Source: CBDCBA01 sp965214125
GTDB lineage: Bacteria > Planctomycetota > Phycisphaerae > Tepidisphaerales > Tepidisphaeraceae
DNA length: 64,000 nucleotides
Assembly: GCA_965214125.1 (NCBI GenBank)
Contig: CBDCBA010000009.1
Location: 30,404 to 94,403 of the forward strand
Reading direction: 5' to 3'
Numbering within the stretch: the first letter of the stretch is position 1; every line of letters begins with the position of its first letter. Positions 15,922 through 24,116 of this stretch are shown piece by piece. Both the position numbers and the translations under genes were made by a program. Below the pieces are notes generated by a model. That model made no database searches and had not been told where the DNA came from. It was given only the letters and a program-made list of their open reading frames with translations.

Positions 15922-17862
15922 ATGGACAAGGTTCAAGATTTCCTGAAGAAGCACGTGCAGTGGATCGCCCTCGGCATCGGCGGGCTGATCTTCATGTGGG
16001 CCCTGTGGACCTACGTGATCGACGCCAAGTCGATTACCGCCGAGGTCAACGGCGTCGAGTACGGCCCCGGCCAGATCGACGGGCGCATCAACGAGACCAG
16101 CGCCGACGAGCTCAAAGGCCTGGTCGAAGGCCCGAAGCCGAACCTGCCGCCGCAGGTGCAGAACATCGACCTGAACTCGCTGTTCGTCAACCGGCTCAGC
16201 CCGAACGACGCGCCGGCCGAGTTGACCGTCGCCGTGCTGCCGCCGCCGTCGGACCGACTCGCGCAACTGACCGACGACGGCTTCGAAGGCCCCGGCACCG
16301 TGATCGAGGAGCTGCCCGAGGTCGCGCCGGTCGTCATCGTCGACGCCGAGAGCGGCCGCCAGACGGTGGCCGTGCCGGTGCCCGACACCGAGGACGAGAC
16401 GCGCACCGAAAACCTCGGCAGCGTGATCGTCCGGTACGTCGTGCCGGTCGATGAGCTCAACACCTACTTCGGCCTCGTCGGTCTGCCCGAGCGGGCGTCG
16501 CTGACGAGCATTCTCGACGTGAAGCTGATGCGCGAGCGCCGCCTGGCGGACAACAGTTGGGGCGAGCGGACGGAGGTTCCCCTGCTCCGCAACGCCACCT
16601 ACGACCGCATGCCGGGCGAGGACGCGACGTTCGAGGAGAAGAAGGAATACGCTGAGTGGGCCAAGGAAGACGAGAACGCGGGCCTGATCGTGCAGCCGCC
16701 CTTCTACCCGCTCGACTTCGGCGACGAGCCGGCCACGCTGGCGCTGGGCGGCGACGAAGACGACGACGACATGGACGAGGCCGAGGAAGAGGACGGCCCG
16801 GTCTTCGTCAACGGCATCCGCCAAGGCTTCGACCCGTACGACCGCGACACCTGGCCCAAAAACCTGTCGGACCTGACGCCCGAAGAGCGTAAGGCCATTC
16901 GCGAGGCGCGGAAGAATCCCAACGGCGGCGGTCAGGGCGGCGAGTTCGGCCCCGGCGGCTACCCCGGCGGTGGCTACCCAGGCGGCGGTTTTCCGGGAGG
17001 AGGCTACCCCGGCGGTGGCTTCCCGGGCGGTCCCGGTGGGCCCGGCGCGAGCCTCGGCGGTGGCGACGGCAACATCTACGCGAGCTTCCAGGGTGGGCGG
17101 GGCGACCAGGACGACGACCAGTCGGATCAGGGCGGCGTGCCCCCCGGCTATCCCGGTGGCTTCCCGGGCTACCCCGGCGGCGGCTTTCCCGGCTACCCCG
17201 GCGGCGAGTTCGGCGGCTATCCCGGCGGCGGCTTCCCCGGTTTCCCCGGCGGCCCGCAGAACGACGACCAGCCCGACCGCCGCTCCGTCGGAACCGTGCC
17301 CGGCGAGTTCGCCCCCGCCGACTACGGCGATGAGATCGAGGGCTGGGCCTTCGACGAAACCGTCGTGCCCGGCGAGACTTACCGCTACAACGTCGTCTAC
17401 TCCATCCGCAACCCCGCCTTCAACACACAGAACATCGTTGAAGACGAGGCGATGACCCAGCAGTTGGCCCTCACCAGCGACATGAACGAGGAGTGGGAAT
17501 CGCGTTGGAGCGACTCGGTCCGCGTGAAGCGCATGAGCGACTGGTTCATGAAGAGCGTTCTGCCCGGCCGCGACCAGCGCGTGCAGTTCGACGTCTTCCG
17601 CTGGCAGGACGGCCAGTGGCAGAAGCAGACCTTTGCCGTCGGGCCCGGCGACCTGCTCGGTGGCGAGCGTGGCGGCGTGGATTACGTCACCGACCGCGTG
17701 CTCGTCGACGTCCGCACAATCATCGAGGGCGGCCGCGAGGAGACGGTGGCCGTCCTGATGGACCAGACCGGCCGCTTCACGCTGCACGACAGCACCGAGG
17801 ACGACTCCGCGGCCTACGAGGAACTCGACGACGAAGTCAACGACGCCGTCGCCGGCCGATAG
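15922..17862 (+). CDS. Second single-span membrane protein of the PilM operon, GGYPGGG repeats
   Basis: 646 residues from ATG 15922, with AAGGAGCG upstream. It has one N-terminal transmembrane segment (VQWIALGIGGLIFMWALWTYVI). The outer part contains beta-rich segments, an acidic patch (GGDEDDDDMDEAEEEDG) and an extended GGYPGGGYPGGGFPGGG-type repeat region near residues 335-450. The C-terminal 200 residues form a domain with EGWAFDETVVPGETYRYNVVYSIRNPAF, a pattern that looks like a fibronectin/PilP-like beta-sandwich. Together with the preceding two genes it probably forms an envelope platform for a pilus or secretion apparatus. A hairpin terminator follows at 17894, closing the operon. No clear family assignment. 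Confidence 0.65.
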   Translation: MDKVQDFLKKHVQWIALGIGGLIFMWALWTYVIDAKSITAEVNGVEYGPGQIDGRINETSADELKGLVEGPKPNLPPQVQNIDLNSLFVNRLSPNDAPAELTVAVLPPPSDRLAQLTDDGFEGPGTVIEELPEVAPVVIVDAESGRQTVAVPVPDTEDETRTENLGSVIVRYVVPVDELNTYFGLVGLPERASLTSILDVKLMRERRLADNSWGERTEVPLLRNATYDRMPGEDATFEEKKEYAEWAKEDENAGLIVQPPFYPLDFGDEPATLALGGDEDDDDMDEAEEEDGPVFVNGIRQGFDPYDRDTWPKNLSDLTPEERKAIREARKNPNGGGQGGEFGPGGYPGGGYPGGGFPGGGYPGGGFPGGPGGPGASLGGGDGNIYASFQGGRGDQDDDQSDQGGVPPGYPGGFPGYPGGGFPGYPGGEFGGYPGGGFPGFPGGPQNDDQPDRRSVGTVPGEFAPADYGDEIEGWAFDETVVPGETYRYNVVYSIRNPAFNTQNIVEDEAMTQQLALTSDMNEEWESRWSDSVRVKRMSDWFMKSVLPGRDQRVQFDVFRWQDGQWQKQTFAVGPGDLLGGERGGVDYVTDRVLVDVRTIIEGGREETVAVLMDQTGRFTLHDSTEDDSAAYEELDDEVNDAVAGR

Positions 17863-17893
17863 CCCCGACGCCGATGGTTTGTTCCGCAGGCCT

Positions 17894-17929
17894 TGCCCGC
17901 CGTCGCGCCCGCGCGACGGCGGGCATTTT
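17894..17929 (+). terminator. Strong intrinsic terminator of the pilM operon
   Basis: A perfect 13-bp GC-rich stem (17894-17906 TGCCCGCCGTCGC with 17913-17925) and a 6-nt loop are followed by TTTT. It lies 32 bp after the last operon gene and just before the sdhB promoter. Confidence 0.85.
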
Positions 17930-17976
17930 GCTGCGTTTCCCGCCGTTTCAGAAGTCGCGCCAAGCGTCTGGCCGCG

Positions 17977-18004
17977 TTGCCGCTGGGGCGCGTGGCCGTA
18001 TGAT
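17977..18004 (+). promoter_or_regulatory. Predicted sigma-70-type promoter of sdhB
   Basis: TTGCCG (17977-17982), a 16-bp spacer, then TATGAT (17999-18004). The -10 hexamer ends 9 nt before the sdhB ATG, so the 5' leader would be at most a few nucleotides. Confidence 0.55.
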
Positions 18005-18013
18005 GGACTTGAG

Positions 18014-18883
18014 ATGACCGCCAACGCGAACGCCCCCAGCATCCGTCCTCTTGACGATTCGACCGACGCCGCCGGCCGCCCGCAGGGCGCGGCCATGGGT
18101 GCCGATCGCGCGGCGGTGGGCGCGGGGTCCAAGCGCACCATCCGCATCCGCATCAAGCGGCAGGACGGCCCCAAAAGCGAAGGCCGTTGGGAGGATTTCG
18201 ACATCCCCCACCGGCCGAACATGAACATCATCTCCTGCCTGCAAGCGATTGCCGCCAACCCGACGACCACGGCCGGCGTCGCCAGCACCAGCCCCGTCTG
18301 GGACAGCGGCTGCCTCGAGGAAGTCTGCGGCAGTTGCACGATGCTCATCAACGGCATCGCCCGACAGGCGTGCAGTGCTTTGGCCGACAGCATTAGCCCC
18401 GACGGCGAGCCGATCACGCTCGAGCCGCTGAGCAAGTTCCCGCTCGTCCGCGACCTCTACGTCGACCGCAGCCGCCTCTTTAACGACCTCAAGCGTGTCA
18501 AGGCGTGGGTGCCCATCGACGGCACCTACGACCTCGGCCCCGGCCCGACGGAAAGCCAAAAGACGCAGGAAGAGCGTTACCCGCTCAGCCGCTGCATGAG
18601 CTGCGCCTGCTGCCTGGAGGCCTGCCCGCAGTACACGCCCGTCAACGGGTTCGTCGGCGCGGCCGTCATCAGTCAGGTGCGGCTCTTCAACGAGCACCCG
18701 ACCGGCAAGAGCCTGAAGGACGACCGCATGGCCGTGATGATGGGCGAGGACGGCATCGGCAACTGCTCCAAGGCCGGCAACTGCGTGGAGGTCTGCCCGA
18801 AGGAGATCCCGCTGCTCGAGAGCATCGCCAAGGTCCAACGCGAGGCGACGTGGAGCACGCTGAAGAAGCTGGTCGGCCGGTGA
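18014..18883 (+). CDS. sdhB: Succinate dehydrogenase / fumarate reductase iron-sulfur subunit
   Basis: 289 residues from ATG 18014. It has an N-terminal [2Fe-2S] ferredoxin domain with SGCLEEVCGSCTMLING and a later AC, then a C-terminal domain with two cysteine clusters: SRCMSCACCLEACPQ and GNCSKAGNCVEVCPKEIPL, which ligate the [4Fe-4S] and [3Fe-4S] centres. The subunit passes electrons from FAD in SdhA to the quinone site of the membrane anchor. The first 40 residues are an unusual polar extension before the KRTIRIRIKRQDG strand. The flavoprotein and cytochrome b subunits are not adjacent: upstream is the pilM operon and downstream smpB, so the complex is encoded at more than one place. Confidence 0.93.
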   Translation: MTANANAPSIRPLDDSTDAAGRPQGAAMGADRAAVGAGSKRTIRIRIKRQDGPKSEGRWEDFDIPHRPNMNIISCLQAIAANPTTTAGVASTSPVWDSGCLEEVCGSCTMLINGIARQACSALADSISPDGEPITLEPLSKFPLVRDLYVDRSRLFNDLKRVKAWVPIDGTYDLGPGPTESQKTQEERYPLSRCMSCACCLEACPQYTPVNGFVGAAVISQVRLFNEHPTGKSLKDDRMAVMMGEDGIGNCSKAGNCVEVCPKEIPLLESIAKVQREATWSTLKKLVGR

Positions 18884-18887
18884 GCAA

Positions 18888-19056
18888 TTCACCACGGAGG
18901 CACGGAGGCACAGAGAGTGAAGAAGGTTGGGACTTGTGTTCCTCGGCGGCCTGCGCGTCGTGAGCACACCTCGGGCTCGTTCAGGTCGTTGAGCTGTTTC
19001 GCTTCGATGGCAGCTTTTTCTTTCCACCCTCCGTGTCTCCGTGCCTCCGTGGTGAA
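18888..19056. repeat. Inverted repeat pair flanking a 121-bp spacer (CACCACGGAGGCACGGAG family)
   Basis: The left copy 18888-18911 and right copy 19033-19056 are 24-bp reverse complements with one mismatch. Between them lie 121 bp with no gene. Sequences of the CACCACGGAGGCACGGAG type occur as dispersed intergenic repeats in several bacterial phyla. This copy pair fills the gap between sdhB and smpB, and its right end stops 13 bp before the smpB start codon. Confidence 0.75.
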
Positions 19057-19069
19057 CTAAACTCCCGCC

Positions 19070-19549
19070 TTGGCTAAGAAGGGCAAGAAGACCGACCTCT
19101 CCGACCCGCCGGCGATTGTCAATCGCAAGGCCCGGTTCGACTACCACATCGACGACACGCTCGAGTGCGGCATCGAGCTGGTCGGCACCGAGGTTAAACA
19201 GCTCCGGCTTGGCCAGGCGCAGATGGCCGACGCCTACGCTCGGATCGACCGCGGCCAGCTCTACCTGCACGGCATTCACATCGACCCGTACCAGCACGCG
19301 GGCGAGATGGCCAACCACGAGCCGCGGCGCGTCCGCCGGCTGCTGGCGCACCGGCGTGAGATTACTAAGCTCGACGACGCCACCCGCGAGCGCGGGACCA
19401 CGCTGATCCCGCTGAAGATCTATTTCAAGGAAGGTCGCGCCAAGGTCGAGGTGGGCGTGGCCCGCGGCAAGCGGACGGTCGACAAGCGCCAAGACCTCAA
19501 GGCCAAGGCCGCCGAACGCGACATGCGCCGCGCGATGGCGCGGCGGTGA
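19070..19549 (+). CDS. smpB: SsrA-binding protein SmpB
   Basis: 159 residues, normal for the family, with a TTG start at 19070. SmpB binds tmRNA and brings it to stalled ribosomes for trans-translation. Recognisable segments: IVNRKARFDYHIDDTLECG, IELVGTEVKQLRLGQAQ, YLHGIHIDPYQHAG, the RRLLAHRREI helix, LIPLKIYFKEGRAKVEVGVARGK, and a basic tail (KAAERDMRRAMARR) that enters the decoding centre. A TAAACT hexamer (19058-19063) ends 6 nt before the TTG, and there is no ribosome binding site, so the message is probably leaderless. The tmRNA gene is not in the window. Confidence 0.95.
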   Translation: MAKKGKKTDLSDPPAIVNRKARFDYHIDDTLECGIELVGTEVKQLRLGQAQMADAYARIDRGQLYLHGIHIDPYQHAGEMANHEPRRVRRLLAHRREITKLDDATRERGTTLIPLKIYFKEGRAKVEVGVARGKRTVDKRQDLKAKAAERDMRRAMARR

Positions 19550-19556
19550 GAGTGCA

Positions 19557-20447
19557 ATGGACGCTGCCCTTCGCGCCAAGCCGCCGGCACGACTCGACGT
19601 CATCCTTGCGCGCCGGGCCGATGTCGCCGTCGTGTTTCGCCGCGGGCCGAGTCGCAGCATCGCGGTGCTCTCCTGGAACTTACGAACGGACCGGCTTGTC
19701 GAGGGGCAGTGGCTGCGAGGTCGCATCTATACCCAGCGCTGCGATCTCTCACCGAGCGGCCGCCACCTCGTCTACTTTGCGGCGAACTTCCTCGAAGACG
19801 GCCCCTACGCGTGGACGGCTGTGAGTGCGCCACCAAACCTCACGGCGAAGGTGATGATCCCGCAGAACCACACCTACTTTGGCGGCGGCCTGTTCGTGGA
19901 CGATCGTCGCCTTTGGCTGAACGGAATCGACGAGCAAGACCTTGGCTCGCACGGCCTCGCCTACTCGAAGCCGTCCGAGACTTGGGACGCGACTTGGGGC
20001 AACAGCGAGTGTCTGGGCGTCTACCTGCCCCGCCTTCGCCGCGACGGCTGGACCGATGTCGAGGTCCGCCGTGACGTGGCGACGGGTGAGGTCAACCGCG
20101 TGACGCTTCAACGCTCGATTGGCAGTCGGTGGTTCCTGGTGAAGCACGTTCATCTCGGAAGCGGACCGCCGACAACCGGCAAGTCATTCTATTGGAGCTC
20201 GCACGCGCTGGTTCGCGGCGACGTCGGCGCCGACTGGAAAGGCGGCGAGTGGGCCGATGTCGACCGCCGCGGCCAGCTCTTCGCCGCCCGCGATGGCCGG
20301 CTCTTTCGGCTGGCCCTGAACCGGGGCGGTGTTGACGAGCGGCTCGTTGTCGACCTCAACCCGCTGACGTTCCGCGCGGTGGAGCCGGGCACGCCGCCGC
20401 GGCCAGTTTCGTCGCCGGCGGGTCGCGACGTCGAGGCCAAGCATTAA
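19557..20447 (+). CDS. Hypothetical protein, possible beta-propeller-like
   Basis: 296 residues from ATG 19557, 7 bp after smpB. There is no signal peptide, membrane span or recognised catalytic motif. The chain shows repeated short strands ending in aromatic or Asp-Gly turns (IAVLSWNLRTDRLVEGQWL, CDLSPSGRHLVYFAANF, SFYWSSHALVRGD, WADVDRRGQLFAARDGRLFRL), which resembles the blades of a small beta-propeller. The line DLSPSGRHLVYFA is typical of WD40-like or TolB-type blades. The family is not recognised and the function is unknown. It is likely cytosolic and translated together with smpB. Confidence 0.6.
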   Translation: MDAALRAKPPARLDVILARRADVAVVFRRGPSRSIAVLSWNLRTDRLVEGQWLRGRIYTQRCDLSPSGRHLVYFAANFLEDGPYAWTAVSAPPNLTAKVMIPQNHTYFGGGLFVDDRRLWLNGIDEQDLGSHGLAYSKPSETWDATWGNSECLGVYLPRLRRDGWTDVEVRRDVATGEVNRVTLQRSIGSRWFLVKHVHLGSGPPTTGKSFYWSSHALVRGDVGADWKGGEWADVDRRGQLFAARDGRLFRLALNRGGVDERLVVDLNPLTFRAVEPGTPPRPVSSPAGRDVEAKH

Positions 20448-20456
20448 GATAAGGCC

Positions 20457-21917
20457 ATGCCCGACTCCGACCCGGCCGCCCCATTGCGGGAGGCAATGCG
20501 CCTCTCGCCCGATAACCTGCCGCTTCGCCTGCACCTGGCGCGCACGCTGCTGGACCTGGGCCGCGGCGAAGAGGCCGAGGTGGAGTTCCGCGTCGCGCTC
20601 GATCAGGACGGCGTCGACGTGGCCGCGAAGGTCGGGTTGGCGCGGGCGTTCCTGCGGCAGGGCAAGCGCTCGCCGGCGCTGATCGTGGCCGAGGAGCTGA
20701 CCAAGGCGGAGCAGGTCCCGCCGGCCGTCGGCGTCGATCTGGCCGCCCTGCTCCTGCGACTCGACATGGAGGACGACGCCCGGCGCGTGCTCCGCGCCGC
20801 CGCCAAGGCGGACAAGTCGCTGCGCAAGGACCCCAAACACAAAAAGCTCTTCGACCAGCTTGATCCCAAGGGCGGCCTGTACGACGACATCCCCTTCGGC
20901 GACCCGAGCGACGACTTTGGCGAGGACGACATCCCCTTCGACCTGCCGCCGGGCGAACACTTCGACGACGAGGAGGAGGACGACGAAGACGACCTTCCCT
21001 TCGGCGACCGCCGGCAACGCAACACGTGGGAGGCCGGCGCCGACGACGCGATCGTGGACGTGGAGAAGCCGACGCTGAGCTTCGACGACGTCGGCGGGCT
21101 CGACGAGCTGAAGGCGGCGATCCGGATGAAGATCATCCTGCCGATGGAGCAGCCGGAGATGTTCGCCGCCTACGGCAAGAAGGCCGGCGGCGGCATGCTG
21201 CTCTACGGCCCGCCCGGCTGCGGCAAGACGTACCTCGCCCGCGCCACGGCCGGCGAGACGGGGCGACGGTTCATCGCGGTCGGCATCAACGACGTGCTGG
21301 ACATGTACATCGGCAACAGCGAAAAGCAGTTGCACGCCCTCTTCGAGCAGGCGCGGCGGCGGGCGCCGTGCGTGCTCTTTTTCGACGAGGTCGACGCCCT
21401 CGCCGCCAGCCGGGCCGACATGCGGACGAGTGGCGGGCGGCACCTCATCAACCAGTTCCTGGCCGAACTCGACGGCGCCGAGGCGAACAACGAGGGCCTG
21501 CTGATCCTGGCGGCGACGAACGCGCCGTGGCACGTCGACCCCGCCTTCCGCCGGCCGGGGCGGTTCGACAAGGTGCAATTCGTCCCCCCGCCCGACCGCC
21601 CGGCCCGCGCCGCGATCCTGCGAACCCACCTGAAGGACAAGCCCCAGAACGATGTCGACGTCGACAAGGTCGCGGCCAGGACCGAGGGCTTCAGCGGCGC
21701 GGATTTGAAGGCCGTGGTCGACGGCGCGGTCGAGGCGAAGCTGGAGGCGGCCTTGAAGAGCGGCAAGATTCAGGCGATCACCACGAAGGATCTGCTCGCC
21801 GCCGCCAAGGGGCACCGGCCCAGCACGAAGGAGTGGTTCAGCACCGCCCGCAACCACGCGCTCTACGCCAACGACGCGGGGCAGTACGACGAGATCGTGA
21901 AGTACCTGAAAATGTAG
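20457..21917 (+). CDS. AAA+ ATPase with N-terminal TPR-like region and three DDIPF-type motifs
   Basis: 486 residues from ATG 20457; TAAGAT (20445-20450) ends 6 nt before it. Residues 1-125 are helical TPR-like repeats. Residues 142-185 are a very acidic linker with DDIPF (143-147), DDIPF (157-161) and DDLPF (178-182). Residues 205-450 are a classical AAA domain of the FtsH/Cdc48 type: DVGGLDELK, Walker A GPPGCGKT (251-258), Walker B VLFFDEVDA, sensor 1 AATN, and an arginine-finger region AFRRPGRFD. It is probably a hexameric unfoldase or remodelling enzyme in the cytosol. There is no protease domain. Target unknown. A TPR membrane protein follows 43 bp later. Confidence 0.82.
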   Translation: MPDSDPAAPLREAMRLSPDNLPLRLHLARTLLDLGRGEEAEVEFRVALDQDGVDVAAKVGLARAFLRQGKRSPALIVAEELTKAEQVPPAVGVDLAALLLRLDMEDDARRVLRAAAKADKSLRKDPKHKKLFDQLDPKGGLYDDIPFGDPSDDFGEDDIPFDLPPGEHFDDEEEDDEDDLPFGDRRQRNTWEAGADDAIVDVEKPTLSFDDVGGLDELKAAIRMKIILPMEQPEMFAAYGKKAGGGMLLYGPPGCGKTYLARATAGETGRRFIAVGINDVLDMYIGNSEKQLHALFEQARRRAPCVLFFDEVDALAASRADMRTSGGRHLINQFLAELDGAEANNEGLLILAATNAPWHVDPAFRRPGRFDKVQFVPPPDRPARAAILRTHLKDKPQNDVDVDKVAARTEGFSGADLKAVVDGAVEAKLEAALKSGKIQAITTKDLLAAAKGHRPSTKEWFSTARNHALYANDAGQYDEIVKYLKM

Positions 21918-21922
21918 CCGCG

Positions 21923-21950
21923 TTGCGGCGGGCGGCCGTTTGCGGATGAT
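21923..21950 (+). promoter_or_regulatory. Possible promoter of the TPR membrane protein gene
   Basis: TTGCGG (21923-21928), 16-bp spacer, GATGAT (21945-21950). The -10 ends 10 nt before ATG 21961. Two earlier in-frame ATGs (21946, 21949) fall inside the -10, which favours 21961 as the start. Confidence 0.35.
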
Positions 21951-21960
21951 GGACCCGCCC

Positions 21961-23316
21961 ATGCCCGACGAGCGGTTCGACTTTGATGATGACGACCACG
22001 CCCCGCCGCCGCCGGGCGGGCTCACGATGTCGACCGGCGTCGGCAGCGACCGCGTGGGCGCCCTCATCGCCACCCGGCGGTGGCCGGACGCGGAAAAGGA
22101 GCTACGCCGCCTGCTGACAAGCGACCCGCAGTCGGCTTTCCTTCACGCGCGGCTGGCGTTCGTGCTGGTGGCGCAGGACAAGCACCGCGAGGGGACCGAC
22201 GCCGCCCAGCACGCGATCGGGCTCGACCCCGAGTTGCCCTTCGCCCACCACGCGCTGTCGCTGGCCTTGCTCGAGCGGGACCGGCCCGACGAGGCGCTCG
22301 CGGCCGTCGGCGAGGCCCTGCGGCTCGACCCGTACGACGCGGACTACCAAAGCGTGCGGGCGGCGGCGTTCATCCACAAGCGCGACTGGCGGCAGGCGCT
22401 CGCCGCCGCCGACGCGGGGCTGGCGCTCGACCCGGACCACGATTCCTGTCGCAACTTCCGCTCACTCGCCCTGCGCCAACTCGGCCGGCGCGACGAGGCG
22501 GACGCGACCACGCGCGGCACGCTGCGCCGCCGGCCCGACGATGCCTTCGCCCACGCGAACCAGGGCTGGTCGAGCCTGCACGCCGCGGACTACAAGGCGG
22601 CCAACACACACTTCCGCGAAGCGCTGCGGCTCGACCCGTCGAACGAGTACGCCCGCGAGGGCATCCTCGAGGCGCTCAAGGCCAAGAACGTGCTCTACCG
22701 CGGCCTGCTGCGGTGGAAGCTGTGGATGAGCACCCTGAGCGGCGGCAAGCAGTGGGCGGTCATCATCGGGCTGTACGTGCTCTTCCGCCTTGTGCGCGAA
22801 GTCGCCCGAAGCAACCCGGCGATGGCGTGGGTGCTTTACCCGGTGATGGGACTGTACGTCGTGTTCGTCCTGATGACATGGCTGGGCGACCCGGTCTTCG
22901 ACTCGCTGCTGCGCCTGAACCGGTTCGGCCGCCTGGCGCTCACCGACGAGCGCCGCCGCGCGAGCAACGTGTTGCTCGGGGCGATCGTCATCCTCGGCGT
23001 GACGGCGGGCATTATCGCCTACACCGGCCAGTGGTGGTGGACTGCGACCATTTTGCTCGTCACGCCGGTCCTGCTCTTCGCGACGAAGATCTGGCAGGCC
23101 CCGCACGGCTGGCCGCGCCTGGCGATGCTGGGCTACCTCGGCGCGATGCTGGTGCTGGCCCTGACGTGCGGCTCGCTCTTCGCGCTCGAAGGCGGGTTCG
23201 TTTACGGCGAGCCGGTGAGCACCACGGTCACGGTCCTGTTCGTCCTCTACCTCGTCGGCCAGGCCGCCGGATGGTTCCTCGTGAACATCCTCACCAGCGC
23301 CCGCCCGCGCCGGTGA
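21961..23316 (+). CDS. TPR-repeat integral membrane protein
   Basis: 451 residues from ATG 21961. An acidic N-terminus (FDFDDDDHAPPPP) leads into about six tetratricopeptide repeats up to residue 245, with typical A-x-x-x-L-P/D spacing (AEKELRRLLTSDPQSAFLHARLA and ALRLDPYDADY style). The C-terminal 200 residues contain five or six transmembrane helices (for example WAVIIGLYVLFRLV, VLYPVMGLYVVFVLM, VLLGAIVILGVTAGIIAY). TPR domains bind partner proteins, so it may be a membrane scaffold. The preceding gene also combines TPR-like repeats with an ATPase, suggesting the two act together; this is an inference from order. Confidence 0.72.
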   Translation: MPDERFDFDDDDHAPPPPGGLTMSTGVGSDRVGALIATRRWPDAEKELRRLLTSDPQSAFLHARLAFVLVAQDKHREGTDAAQHAIGLDPELPFAHHALSLALLERDRPDEALAAVGEALRLDPYDADYQSVRAAAFIHKRDWRQALAAADAGLALDPDHDSCRNFRSLALRQLGRRDEADATTRGTLRRRPDDAFAHANQGWSSLHAADYKAANTHFREALRLDPSNEYAREGILEALKAKNVLYRGLLRWKLWMSTLSGGKQWAVIIGLYVLFRLVREVARSNPAMAWVLYPVMGLYVVFVLMTWLGDPVFDSLLRLNRFGRLALTDERRRASNVLLGAIVILGVTAGIIAYTGQWWWTATILLVTPVLLFATKIWQAPHGWPRLAMLGYLGAMLVLALTCGSLFALEGGFVYGEPVSTTVTVLFVLYLVGQAAGWFLVNILTSARPRR

Positions 23317-23345
23317 GACGCCGCCTGAGTACCCGACCACGCGAT

Positions 23346-24071
23346 CTACGGGTACTCGAATGTCAGGCCCTGCGGGAAGGTGTCCTGCGCCTCGTAGCCG
23401 AGCAGGTCCAGCGCGGGCCGCATGTCGAAGGCGGGCTCGGCGTCCGCCGGCGGGCGGCTGGCGGCGTAAGCGACGTGAAAGCCCGTCCACTCGCGCTCGA
23501 CGCAAGCCAGGAAAAAGCGGGCGGCATCGTCGTGACTGAGAAAGATGCGCTGCGAGTTGCGGTCGTCCATCCGGCCCGCCTCATGGGCGTTGCGCACGTA
23601 CCAGCCGATGCGCACCGCGAGCAGGTTCATCGCGTGGCGTCGCGCGTACATGGCGGCCATGTCCTCAGCCCAGAGCTTCGTGAGCGCGTAGAAGTCGCCC
23701 GGCGTCCGCAGGTCGACCGGCGCCGGCGCGTGCTCGCGCCAAGTCCCCGCGACACGCATCGTGCTGGCGATCGCCGTGCGCACGACGCCGTGCTCGCGGC
23801 AGGCCTCGACAACGTGGTACAGCCCGACCACGTTCGGCGGCAGCAGTTCGCTCAAAAAGTCCGCCGAATCCGGGCAGGCGGCGAGGTGGATCACGACCTC
23901 CCGCCCCGCGACCGCCGCGCTCACCGCGTCGGCGTCGGTCAGGTCGCCGACGTGCGTGACGTGCTCGCCCGCGTGCCGATCGAAGCCGCGCACGTCGTGC
24001 CCGGCATTGGCGATGGCCCGCGCGACGACACATCCAATCGCGCCCGCTGTGCCCGTCACAAGAACTCGCAT
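23346..24071 (-). CDS. NAD(P)-dependent epimerase/dehydratase, uronate dehydrogenase-like
   Basis: 241 residues from ATG 24071; a TACACT hexamer (24078-24083, minus strand) ends 6 nt before it. Extended SDR fold: VLVTGTAGAIGCVVARA is the TGxxGxxG nucleotide-binding motif, GDLTDAD follows beta3, HLAACPD beta4, and the active site has a serine in AIASTMRVAG and YALTK (Tyr and Lys). The stretch IFLSHDDAARFF and the compact length resemble NAD-dependent uronate dehydrogenase and related sugar epimerases. The product probably acts on a nucleotide sugar or hexuronate in the cytosol. It is convergent with the TPR protein and lies just downstream of gltX on the same strand. Confidence 0.78.
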   Translation of the reverse strand: MRVLVTGTAGAIGCVVARAIANAGHDVRGFDRHAGEHVTHVGDLTDADAVSAAVAGREVVIHLAACPDSADFLSELLPPNVVGLYHVVEACREHGVVRTAIASTMRVAGTWREHAPAPVDLRTPGDFYALTKLWAEDMAAMYARRHAMNLLAVRIGWYVRNAHEAGRMDDRNSQRIFLSHDDAARFFLACVEREWTGFHVAYAASRPPADAEPAFDMRPALDLLGYEAQDTFPQGLTFEYP

Positions 24072-24116
24072 GACGGCAGTGTAGTTCGCGTTCCCGCGTG
24101 CCTGCCTGATCATCGC

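Noticed and set aside
16945..17270. Tandem nucleotide repeats resembling a short repeat array
   Set aside because: They encode the GGYPGGG linker in frame; spacing is irregular and there are no unique spacers, so this is not CRISPR.
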